64,000 bases of DNA, from NCBI RefSeq assembly GCF_022965805.1, contig NC_133114.1, forward strand, positions 10,064,261 through 10,128,260, given 5' to 3'. Made by a program: the position numbers and the translations under genes. The first letter of the stretch is position 1. Each line of letters begins with the position of its first letter. Of the stretch, positions 22,092 through 34,212 are shown piece after piece. The notes beneath the pieces are model-generated. The model did no database searches. It was given only the letters and a program-made list of their open reading frames with translations, and was not told where the DNA came from. Source of the DNA: Primulina eburnea. Its lineage: Eukaryota > Streptophyta > Magnoliopsida > Lamiales > Gesneriaceae.

Positions 22092-23285
22092 TCATGCATT
22101 CAATAATGCATATATGTCATCTTCCTCATACGGGTCCTGAGCGTCTTGCAAATTATCCTGATCTGTCATTGGAGTATCATCCTCCATTTTCTCTTTTCCT
22201 TTAGAAGAAGTAGATTCTTGTGTTGACAGATTTGATTTTTCTCCAAATACTTCAGTAAACATTGAAGTAATGGTATCTTTATCAAGATGTTGGAAAAGTT
22301 CTTTTAACAGTGTTGTTTGTGTTGGGGTATCATGATTTAAATTCTTCATGGTTTCTCTGGCAACTCCCAGAGCTATTACCCCTTGACGGTCATATACTTT
22401 GCCTTCTGCAAAGAAATCTTCTTTACCCCACCATTTGATGAGAACTTTTCTGATTAAGAAAGTAGAGGTATATTTGAGATCAAATTTCTCTTTAGCCATA
22501 TCCTGTAATCCATATTCCCATCGAATAATCCAAGGAACATTGTAGTTAACGGCGAATTGTAATATGGCTGTTAAACCATCAAACTGTGTGTTTGCATTTA
22601 AAAATTTATTCCATATGTTTTTAACATTTCTTGGAAGAATAGAGGGCATTACCCCCCATGAGAAGAAAAAAGTTTTAAACTAAATTGGTATAAATTGATG
22701 AATATCATCTAATTGGAATTTTACCCACCATGAATGTTTTCTTTGAGAATTTTCATATAAAACAATGATATCCCAAGCCATGATATAATCATGGTAATTA
22801 AACATATTAGGCATTGCCTGAAAGGTGTTTAATTGACGTGCTTGTCCAAGGGGTAAACCCCAATTAGCAGCTGGGATAATCTTTTTTATTATCATTTTAG
22901 AAAAAGCGTAATCGCGATTGCGATCCATATGTTGGATTTCAACTGAGCCAGTTTCGACTAGAATTGTTTCAAAATAATCACGAGTTTTTCTCCCCAATAT
23001 GGGTTGTAAATCTTTAATTAAATAGCTTTGAGCTATATGAATTGGGGATAGACCTTTTAGGTCTTTGTCAACAGGACAGCAATTAAGACATCCTGAAATT
23101 AGATAAGGATATTTTAATTCCTCTTTTGATCCTTTTAAAGCAAATATAGCATTATTATAATAATGTATTTCATACGCAGTAGGATCTTCTGCAAATTCTT
23201 TAATTGGATCAAACTTTTCTTCCTCTGTGTTAGCCATATTTGACTGAGGAACTGTAGCACCTCTTTTGAAAGGTGGTTTATTCAT
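22092..23285 (-). pseudogene. ORF2 of virus copy A, one nonsense codon
   Basis: The frame has the full 397-codon length of copy D but a TAG at 22680-22682, where D has tryptophan (a G-to-A change). Its start overlaps the ORF1 stop by 8 bases (ATGAATAA). Function is unknown; the C-terminus is acidic. See copy D for details. Confidence 0.85.
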
Positions 23286-26200
23286 GGGCTTCTTCCCGGT
23301 GGCTGGTCTTTTTAAGACTGTCTTCCAAGGCTGATCCCTGCAAGAATTCTCTAGTTAGAAAATCTGGTAAAGAATTAGATTTTCCAGAAATATGTTCAAT
23401 ATCAAAATCGAAGCAAGCTAATATTGCTTGCCATCTAGCAAATATTTGTTTAGATGCTATTACTTTAACATCTTTTAAAAGAATATCTTTGGCAGATTTG
23501 CAATCAACTCTTAATAAAAATTTCTTATTTAAAAGATCACTTTCAAATTTTGTAATACATTTAACAATTGAAAGAATTTCTTTCTTTATTGTAGAATAAT
23601 TCTTTTGAGTATTATTCCAAGTTCCAGAAGTATATCTTACAAGAATTTCTTTAGATGTATTATCTAATTGTTGTTTAAGTATTCCTCCATATCCAATATC
23701 AGAGGCGTCTGTTTCAACTATTTTGAATGCTTCAGGATTAGCAATAGATAAACAAGGGAGTTCTTTAACTCTTTCTTTTATTTTTTGTATTGCTAAAGTA
23801 TGACTATTAGTCCATGGTTGAGGATTTTTCTTCAACCTTTGAAATAATAATTTACAATCTTGAGCGAGATCTTTATAAAAATCTCCTATATAATTAAGAC
23901 TTCCAAGAAATCTTTGTAATTGATTTACATCAGTAATTTTATCAGGAAATTTATCAGCAAAAACAATTGCTCTTTCAATAGGAATTATTATTCCATTTTC
24001 AATATAATGTCCTAAGAATTTTATCTTAGTTTGAAAAAGTTTTACCTTTTTCTGATTTACTGCCAAACCAGCTTTTTTAGTAACTTGAATAAATATATTT
24101 AAATGTTTAAAATGCTGATCAATATTATCAGAATATATAAGGACATCATCTATATAGACAATAATATAATCTGTATAAGAATTATAAATTTCATTCATTA
24201 TATTTTGGAATTCCATTGGAGCATTTTTTAATCCAAATGGCATTACATTCCATTCGTAATGGCCAAATGGTACAGTGAAAGCTGTTTTATATTTATCTTC
24301 TTCTTTTAGAAGAATTTGATAAAATCCTGATTTTAAATCAAAAGAAGAGAATACTTTTCCTTTAAATAATCTATTTAGTAAATCTCTTTTATTTGGTAAT
24401 GGATGCTTTATCCATTTTAATGCTTTATTAAGTGGTTTATAATTGATAACAAGTCTTGGAGCTCCTCTTTCAATTTCGGCTGCATTTTCAACATAGAAAG
24501 CTGGGCAACTCCAAGGACTATTACTTGGTCTGATTAACTCTTTTTTAAGAAGACTATCAATTTCTTCTTTGCAATAATTTAAAAGTCTAGGCCCCATTGC
24601 TATAGGCCTTGCTTTTGTAGGAATTTTATCCTCAGAAAAATCATCTGTATAAGGAAGACTGACTTGATGTTTTTTCCTATTCCAAAAGGCATTAGGAACA
24701 TCAGCGCATATCTCTTTAGATATGATTTCTGAAATAATTTTTATTTTTTCCTGAATTTTATCAGATTTTAACTTATCTTTAATATTTTTAAAGAGAATTT
24801 CATCTTTTAATGAAGTAATAAAATTTTCTTTATTACTAACTATTTTTTGTAAAATATTTATAGATTTTGAAACTGGTATTGTTGTGAATGGGAAAAATAA
24901 ATCATTACCTTTAATGTTGGTATATAAACCCTTTTCATTAATTTTATTAATAGGAAACAACATTTGGAAAAATGGAGTTCCTAAAATCACAGGAGTAGAT
25001 ATATTTTTAATGAGAATAAAAGTTGTATTTAAACAAACTCCAGAATTACATATTGCCACATCAGACAATTTGTAATTAACTATAAGAGGTTGCTTATTAG
25101 CAGCAGTGATAAATTGAGTAGTCTTTTTATAATATTTAGACGGAACAATTCCTTCACTGATGCAATTTACATCAGCTCCTGTATCTAATAATGCTTCAAT
25201 AGTAATTTTAAATTTTTTGTTAATAATTAATGTTACTTTTGAGTACCATTTTTGAGAAATAATCTGATCAATTTTATTGATCCATACCATTTGATTTATT
25301 TCTTGATCATCATCATTTTTTGGTAAAATATCTTCTTCTTCTTCTTCCTCAGAAGTAGAATCTTTGTCCCAAGTATTATTATTAATACTAAGAGTATTTA
25401 CTCTTTCTTTTAAATATTTTATCTCAGATTTTATCTGATCTATTTCTCCTTTTAATTCAGAAATAGTAGGCTCTCTTTCTTTTTGTTTAGCCTTTTCTAA
25501 TATTTTATTATAAGAATATAATTCATGTTCTTGTACAGTATTTTGTACAAGTTTAGTCGGCTTGTGATTTGCCATATTTAAATAATGTTCTATAGCTTTT
25601 CTTTTTTCTATAGGGTCCTTTATTTGATCTATGAGATCTAAAATGAAAGTTTCTTCATTTGATATGACATTGATTTCTAATCCCATAAAATTTATGAGAC
25701 ATGTATCACAATCACAATCTGGATTGCAAATTTTATTTTCTGATATTTCAGAATCATTATCTGTATTACTGTTAGAATATTCAGATAATTCATTATCAAT
25801 AATATTGATATAAAAATCTTTTTCCTTTAGATTTTCTTCTGTATTAAGAAGAATATTTATCAATGATTCTTTTAAATCATTGTTTATATTGAGATTATTA
25901 ATCTTTTTCTTGACATAACACTTATTAGCTTTATGTCCAATCTTTCCACACTTCCAGCATACTGGAACTTTAGTAGAGTCATTTTTTATAGGTTTTTTAA
26001 ACTTTTTCTTAGAATATTTTTTAGATTTTTCTTTATCTTTTATATAATGGTTTTTCTTTTTAAAAGGAAATCTTTTCTTTTTCTTATCCCTTTTAGGATA
26101 TTGTATTGGTTGAAAGCCTATTTGCTCACAAAAATCACCAATAATATTTCTATTTTCTTCTTTTTGCATATCAAGTTGTCTTTTTAACTTGATATCATTA

Positions 26201-28401
26201 CAAAGATTAATTCCTTCTGCAGTTATTTCTGCAGATAAATCTCCGTAAGTAAGAATGTTCCAATCTATGGAATTTGTTGGAGATTTAGATTTTAATCTAT
26301 TTTTTACTCTTTCAGCAAAAAGAACTGGAAGTCCAGAAATAAATTTTTCTTTCCAGAAATTTGCATTGCAATCATTTCTAGTTAAAACCTTAGTCATAAA
26401 AACATCTTTATACCATCTGAATTCAGATAGTGTTGGGCATCTCAAATTCATTAATTGTTCTTGATATCTATCTAATTGGAGTTCATTAGCTCCAATAAAA
26501 TTAGATAAAATTGTATAAATAAGTGTATTTACAGCATCTGACTCTTCTCTTCCATTAAGATCAACTATAGAAGAGTTTAGAATTTTATTCTTTGCTTCTT
26601 TAGAAAGATAAAAATCCCACCAACCTTGAAGTTGTCCTGTGAAACCAGTAATAATGGCTTGAGCAATTTGCCTATCATTATTACCTTTTATCTTTGCCGC
26701 AGAAGAATATATTAACATTTGTTTAATAATAGTTTTAATCTGATATTCAGATTTTCCATCTATATTCCATTCAGTAATGGCTTTCCCATTAAACTGAACG
26801 TAATCTTTTTTCTCTTCAATTTGAAGATCAACAGGTGTAGCCTTTTTATAAAAAGGTTTTACAATTGATACTTTATGCATTTTATTAATCTGCATTTCAT
26901 CTTCTGACGAACTAGAAATATTATCTAGTTGTTCAGATTTGGTAATTACCGAAATAGAACCTTTTTCTTTAATATTAATTTTTTGTAATCGATCTATTAA
27001 ACCTTCCATAAAATCATCATCTTTTTTAGAACTTAAAAGAAAATTTTCTTTTTTAAGATTAGGAGGAGGTTTTATCATCAAAGTTTTTGAACTTTCACTA
27101 CTAGAATTTCCTTGTTTGGATTTTGATAAAATCTCTTCTATTCTAGTAGTCTGATTTCTTAAAGAATGTAGAGTAAGATTGGTAAAATTATTCTGTTGAA
27201 TAATATGGTCAAAATTACCATGCCCTATTTCTGATTTTATAGGGGCAGCATATATTTCTTTATTACCCTTTTTAATTTGTAAAGTAGTAAAAGGAGGATG
27301 AATCTCAAAAGATTCTTCTCCAGTTTCATGAACATATAATTTATATGTTGATTCAAGAGTATTTATAAAAGACTCATCTTTAAAATTTGGAAATATTTTA
27401 TTCCTTGCTGGAAAATATAAATTTTCCATCCATTTGAAAAAATCTAAATTTAATTTAGTTTCTTCAATCCATTCTAAGTATCTTGAAACATATAATGTTT
27501 GTTGTTTTGAATTTAAACAACTTAAAAACCATTTTTTCTTATTAAGATTTTTAATCTTATCTAAACTCTTTTGGATAGAGTTATTATTAATAACCATAAC
27601 ATTATATCCCATATCAGAAAAAGTAGGAGAATTTGATTTTTTATTATTAACAGAATAACTTCGTTGAAATCTAGACGTACTAGATTCAGGAATATCTACT
27701 TTATATTCTGGATGAGATACATTATCATTAATCTTTTGAAGACCAGATATACTAATTTTTTCAAAATCAGATATAGAAGAAGTAGAATTTCTACTTTCTT
27801 CAGGAAGTTTAATTCGTAAATGTCTTTGAGATGAGAATTTTATTTCGACATCTCCATCAACATATTGAATTATACTTTCTAGTTTTCTAGATTCTTCTTT
27901 TAAAGAAGGGGCTTTCATGATATTTGGATCAGAAAGAGAAATTGGAAAATTAGGGAAACAACTAAAATGTATTGGTCCTTCGCATAATGAAGATTCTACT
28001 ATTCCTAATAAGGAATCTTCGAATTTATTATGCCTTTGATCTCTTACTAAGATTAAAGCTGAAGTATTTAGACCTAATCTGGTAAGAGGTTTTAAACCTA
28101 CTTGTATCATTCCCAAATGCATAAATTTGTAATTTTGCTTGTGAATATTAACAAGGTTTTGAGATAATAAACTAAATGAGTCGTATCCTCCTTTTAGAGG
28201 AATTGCTTCTTCAATTGTTTTAATAATATAGTCGGATTTAAAATTAAATCCATTAGTTCTATAAATCTTCATATTAGAAGATGTTGGTATTTTCCAGTTT
28301 TGAATATTTTTCTCGAAATTTTCAGAAATAATTAACTCTTTGTTCTTAGTATTACTACTTGAAGATTTATTCTTCGTAAAAGATCGTATTAATTTATCCA
28401 T
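23278..28401 (-). pseudogene. ORF1 polyprotein of virus copy A, movement domain deleted in part
   Basis: This is an open frame of 1,707 codons. The 30K-type movement protein begins at residue 1, but an in-frame gap near 27915 removes about 86 codons relative to copy E, including the second half of the movement core. Next come a Ser/Asn-rich linker, the coat protein (about 540-830) with knuckle CWKCGKIGHKANKC (815-828), an aspartic protease (LLDTGAD near 1072), RT (YIDD near 1414-1417) and RNase H (ETDASDIGYGG near 1560). It is a long open copy of the polymerase, but without a whole movement domain. Length and order match single-polyprotein caulimovirids. The tail overlaps ORF2. Confidence 0.9.
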
Positions 28402-28568
28402 TCAAGAATATGGTAGATACTGTCAAGGCTTTACCCTGCCTTACCCTTTGGCTTTACAGGCCTTATGGAACCCGACTTAAGGATTTCTCTTGGGTATAAC
28501 TACCTTCTTCCTTACAGAATAAAAGAATAAGATCGTAACAGAAAAATAACTTGTATTAATTTCTGAAG
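28402..28568 (-). other. Leader of virus copy A, primer site missing
   Basis: Upstream of the ORF1 start the copy runs to a point about 32 bases after where the primer site would be, then joins copy B head-to-head at 28568-28571. It contains about 24 bases (TTCTTTTATTCTGTAAGGAAGAAG region) that copy E lacks. Confidence 0.7.
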
Positions 28569-28570
28569 TT

Positions 28571-31500
28571 CAGACTACTAGAATAGAAGAGATTTTATCA
28601 AAATCCAAACAAGGAAATTCTAGTGGTGAAAGTTCAAAAACTTTGATGATAAAACCTCCTCCTAATCTTAAAAAAGAAAATTTTCTTTTAAGTTCTAAAA
28701 AAGATGATGATTTTATGGAAGGTTTAATAGATCGATTACAAAAAATTAATATTAAAGAAAAAGGTTCTATTTCGGTAATTACCAAATCTGAACAACTAGA
28801 TAATATTTCTAGTTCGTCAGAAGATGAAATGCAGATTAATAAAATGCATAAAGTATCAATTGTAAAACCTTTTTATAAAAAGGCTACACCTGTTGATCTT
28901 CAAATTGAAGAGAAAAAAGATTATGTTCAGTTTAATGGGGAAGCCATTACTGAATGGAATATAGATGGAAAATCTGAATATCAGATTAAAACTATTATTA
29001 AACAAATGTTAATATATTCTTCTGCGGCAAAGATAAAAGGTAATAATGATAGGCAAATTGCTCAAGCCATTATTACTGGTTTCACAGGACAACTTCAAGG
29101 TTGGTGGGATTTTTATCTTTCTAAAGAAGCAAATAATAAAATTCTAAACTCTTCTATAGTTGATCTTAATGGAAGAGAAGAGTCAGATGCTGTAAATACA
29201 CTTATTTATACAATTTTATCTAATTTTATTGGAGCTAATGAACTCCAATTAGATAGATCTCAAGAACAATTAATGAATTTGAGATGCCCAACACTATCTG
29301 AATTCAGATGGTATAAAGATGTTTTTATGACTAAGGTTTTAACTAGAAATGATTGCAATGCAAATTTCTGGAAAGAAAAATTTATTTCTGGACTTCCAGT
29401 TCTTTTTGCTGAAAGAGTAAAAAATAGATTAAAATCTAAATCTCCAACAAATTCCATAGATTGGAACATTCTTACTTACGGAGATTTATCTGCAGAAATA
29501 ACTGCAGAAGGAATTAATCTTTGTAATGATATCAAGTTAAAAAGACAACTTGATATGCAAAAAGAAGAAAATAGAAATATTATTGGTGATTTTTGTGAGC
29601 AAATAGGCTTTCAACCAATACAATATCCTAAAAGGGATAAGAAAAAGAAAAGATTTCCTTTTAAAAAGAAAAACCATTATATAAAAGATAAAGAAAAATC
29701 TAAAAAATATTCTAAGAAAAAGTTTAAAAAACCTATAAAAAATGACTCTACTAAAGTTCCAGTATGCTGGAAGTGTGGAAAGATTGGACATAAAGCTAAT
29801 AAGTGTTATGTCAAGAAAAAGATTAATAATCTCAATATAAACAATGATTTAAAAGAATCATTGATAAATATTCTTCTTAATACAGAAGAAAATCTAAAGA
29901 AAAAGATTTTTATATCAATATTATTGATAATGAATTATCTGAATATTCTAACAGTAATACAGATAATGATTCTGAAATATCAGAAAATAAAATTTGCAAT
30001 CCAGATTGTGATTGTGATACATGTCTCATAAATTTTATGGGATTAGAAATCAATGTCATATCAAATGAAGAAACTTTCATTTTAGATCTCATAGATCAAA
30101 TAAAGGACCCTATAGAAAAAAGAAAAGCTATAGAACATTATTTAAATATGGCAAATCACAAGCCGACTAAACTTGTACAAAATACTGTACAAGAACATGA
30201 ATTATATTCTTATAATAAAATATTAGAAAAGGCTAAACAAAAAGAAAGAGAGCCTACTATTTCTGAATTAAAAGGAGAAATAGATCAGATAAAATCTGAG
30301 ATAAAATATTTAAAAGAAAGAGTAAATACTCTTAGTATTAATAATAATACTTGGGACAAAGATTCTACTTCTGAGGAAGAAGAAGAAGAAGAAGAAGATA
30401 TTTTACCAAAAAATGATGATGATCAAGAAATAAATCAAATGGTATGGATCAATAAAATTGATCAGATTATTTCTCAAAAATGGTACTCAAAAGTAACATT
30501 AATTATTAACAAAAAATTTAAAATTACTATTGAAGCATTATTAGATACAGGAGCTGATGTAAATTGCATCAGTGAAGGAATTGTTCCGTCTAAATATTAT
30601 AAAAAGACTACTCAATTTATCACTGCTGCTAATAAGCAACCTCTTATAGTTAATTACAAATTGTCTGATGTGGCAATATGTAATTCTGGAGTTTGTTTAA
30701 ATACAACTTTTATTCTCATTAAAAATATATCTACTCCTGTGATTTTAGGAACTCCATTTTTCCAAATGTTGTTTCCTATTAATAAAATTAATGAAAAGGG
30801 TTTATATACCAACATTAAAGGTAATGATTTATTTTTCCCATTCACAACAATACCAGTTTCAAAATCTATAAATATTTTACAAAAAATAGTTAGTAATAAA
30901 GAAAATTTTATTACTTCATTAAAAGATGAAATTCTCTTTAAAAATATTAAAGATAAGTTAAAATCTGATAAAATTCAGGAAAAAATAAAAATTATTTCAG
31001 AAATCATATCTAAAGAGATATGCGCTGATGTTCCTAATGCCTTTTGGAATAGGAAAAAACATCAAGTCAGTCTTCCTTATACAGATTTTTCTGAGGATAA
31101 AATTCCTACAAAAGCAAGGCCTATAGCAATGGGGCCTAGACTTTTAAATTATTGCAAAGAAGAAATTGATAGTCTTCTTAAAAAAGAGTTAATCAGACCA
31201 AGTAATAGTCCTTGGAGTTGCCCAGCTTTCTATGTTGAAAATGCAGCCGAAATTGAAAGAGGAGCTCCAAGACTTGTTATCAATTATAAACCACTTAATA
31301 AAGCATTAAAATGGATAAAGCATCCATTACCAAATAAAAGAGATTTACTAAATAGATTATTTAAAGGAAAAGTATTCTCTTCTTTTGATTTAAAATCAGG
31401 ATTTTATCAAATTCTTCTAAAAGAAGAAGATAAATATAAAACAGCTTTCACTGTACCATTTGGCCATTACGAATGGAATGTAATGCCATTTGGATTAAAA

Positions 31501-32448
31501 AATGCTCCAATGGAATTCCAAAATATAATGAATGAAATTTATAATTCTTATACAGATTATATTATTGTCTATATAGATGATGTCCTTATATATTCTGATA
31601 ATATTGATCAGCATTTTAAACATTTAAATATATTTATTCAAGTTACTAAAAAAGCTGGTTTGGCAGTAAATCAGAAAAAGGTAAAACTTTTTCAAACTAA
31701 GATAAAATTCTTAGGACATTATATTGAAAATGGAATAATAATTTCTATTGAAAGAGCAATTGTTTTTGCTGATAAATTTCCTGATAAAATTACTGATGTA
31801 AATCAATTACAAAGATTTCTTGGAAGTCTTAATTATATAAGAGATTTTTATAAAGATCTCGCTCAAGATTGTAAATTATTATTTCAAAGGTTGAAGAAAA
31901 ATCCTCAACCATGGACTAATAGTCATACTTTAGCAATACAAAAAATAAAAGAAAGAGTTAAAGAACTCCCTTGTTTATCTATTGCTAATCCTGAAGCATT
32001 CAAAATAGTTGAAACAGACGCCTCTGATATTGGATATGGAGGAATACTTAAACAACAATTAGATAATACATCTAAAGAAATTCTTGTAAGATATACTTCT
32101 GGAACTTGGAATAATACTCAAAAGAATTATTCTACAATAAAGAAAGAAATTCTTTCAATTGTTAAATGTATTACAAAATTTGAAAGTGATCTTTTAAATA
32201 AGAAATTTTTATTAAGAGTTGATTGCAAATCTGTCAAATATATTCTTTTAAAAGATGTTAAAGTAATAGCATCTAAACAAATATTTGCTAGATGGCAAGC
32301 AATATTAGCTTGTTTCGATTTTGATATTGAACATATTTCTGGAAAATCTAATTCTTTACCAGATTTTTTAACTAGAGAATTCTTGCAGGGATCAGCCTTG
32401 GAAGACAGTCTTAAAAAGACCAGCCACCGGGAAGAAGCCCATGAATAA
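28571..32448 (+). pseudogene. ORF1 of virus copy B, 5'-truncated and frameshifted
   Basis: The copy starts inside ORF1 just before the coat region, so the movement domain is absent. A one-base length difference near 29893-29899 shifts the frame after the zinc knuckle (about 29764-29805); the original frame resumes as an ORF from 30037. Protease, RT (YIDD about 31570) and RNase H are present. It lacks one Asp codon near 31083. It differs from A and E by several residues (for example G-to-R near 31841, AKD-to-VKY near 32233), and its Glu run has eight codons rather than six. Confidence 0.9.
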
Positions 32449-33208
32449 ACCACCTTTCAAAAGAGGTGCTACAGTTCCTCAGTCAAATATGGCTAACACA
32501 GAGGAAGAAAAAGTTTGATCCAATTAAAGAATTTGCAGAAGATCCTACTGTGTATGAAATACATTATTATAATAATGCTATATTTGCTTTAAAAGGATCA
32601 AAAGAGGAATTAAAATATCCTTATCTAATTTCAGGATGTCTTAATTGTTGTCCTGTTGACAAAGACCTAAAAGGTCTATCCCCAATTCATATAGCTCAAA
32701 GCTATTTAATTAAAGATTTACAACCCATATTGGGGAGAAAAACTCGTGATTATTTTGAAACAATTCTAGTCGAAACTGGCTCAGTTGAAATCCAACATAT
32801 GGATCGCAATCGCGATTACGCTTTTTCTAAAATGATAATAAAAAAGATTATCCCAGCTGCTAATTGGGGTTTACCCCTTGGACAAGCACGTCAATTAAAC
32901 ACCTTTCAGGCAATGCCTAATATGAAAATTCTCAAAGAAAACATTCATGGTGGGTAAAATTCCAATTAGATGATATTCATCAATTTATACCAATTTGGTT
33001 TAAAACTTTTTTCTTCTCATGGGGGGTAATGCCCTCTATTCTTCCGAGAAATGTTAAAAACATATGGAATAAATTTTTAAATGCAAACACACAGTTAGAT
33101 GGTTTAACAGCCATATTACAATTCGCCGTTAACTACAATGTTCCTTGGATTATTCGATGGGAATATGGATTACAGGATATGGCTAAAGAGAAATTTGATC
33201 TCAAAGAT
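32441..33208 (+). pseudogene. ORF2 of virus copy B, frameshifted and truncated
   Basis: ATG at 32441 overlaps the ORF1 stop. A one-base length difference near 32508 breaks the frame after about 22 codons. A 49-bp gap near 32924 lies between ATATG repeats. The copy stops at 33208, with the last third missing, at the junction with the scrap and copy C. Confidence 0.88.
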
Positions 33209-33327
33209 TGGTAAAATTATTCTGTTGAATAATATGGTCAAAATTACCATGCCCTATTTCTGATTTTATAGGGACAGCATATATTTCTTTATTACCCTTT
33301 TTAATTTGTAAAGTAGTAAAAGGAGGA
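33209..33327 (-). pseudogene. 119-bp scrap of virus ORF1 between copies B and C
   Basis: The minus strand matches the stretch just before the coat region of copy E (about 44598-44719). It has the opposite orientation to B and is not contiguous in the genome with C. It looks like filler captured during end joining. Confidence 0.85.
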
Positions 33328-34212
33328 TGCCTTCTGCAAAGAAATCTTCTTTACCCCACCATTTGATGAGAACTTTTCTGATTAAGAAAGTAGAGGTATA
33401 TTTGAGATCAAATTTCTCTTTAGCCATATCCTGTAATCCATATTCCCATCGAATAATCCAAGGAACATTGTAGTTAACGGCGAATTGTAATATGGCTGTT
33501 AAACCATCAAACTGTGTGTTTGCATTTAAAAATTTATTCCATATGTTTTTAACATTTCTCGGAAGAATAGAGGGCATTACCCCCCATGAGAAGAAAAAAG
33601 TTTTAAACCAAATTGGTATAAATTGATGAATATCATCTAATTGGAATTTTACCCACCATGAATGTTTTCTTTGAGAATTTTCATATAAAACAATGATATC
33701 CCAAGCCATGATATAATCATGGTAATTAAACATATTAGGCATTGCCTGAAAGGTGTTTAATTGACGTGCTTGTCCAAGGGGTAAACCCCAATTAGCAGCT
33801 GGGATAATCTTTTTATTATCATTTTAGAAAAAGCGTAATCGCGATTGCGATCCATATGTTGGATTTCAACTGAGCTAGTTTCGACTAGAATTGTTTCAAA
33901 ATAATCACGAGTTTTTCTCCCCAATATGGGTTGTAAATCTTTAATTAAATAGCTTTGAGCTATATGAATTGGGGATAGACCTTTTAGGTCTTTGTCAACA
34001 GGACAGCAATTAAGACATCCTGAAATTAGATAAGGATATTTTAATTCCTCTTTTGATCCTTTTAAAGCAAATATAGCATTATTATAATAATGTATTTCAT
34101 ACGCAGTAGGATCTTCTGCAAATTCTTTAATTGGATCAAACTTTTCTTCCTCTGTGTTAGCCATATTTGACTGAGGAACTGTAGCACCTCTTTTGAAAGG
34201 TGGTTTATTCAT
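33328..34212 (-). pseudogene. ORF2 of virus copy C, frameshifted and 3'-truncated
   Basis: From the ATG at 34212 the frame holds for about 130 codons, then shifts near 33812 in a T-run. The remainder reads in another frame to the truncation at 33328. The acidic C-terminus, promoter and ORF3 are missing. Confidence 0.87.

Noticed and set aside
23273..23599. 108-codon frame antisense to RNase H, present in every virus copy
   Set aside because: It recurs because the copies are near-identical; it is a shadow of ORF1. The same holds for the 60- to 84-codon antisense frames in each copy.
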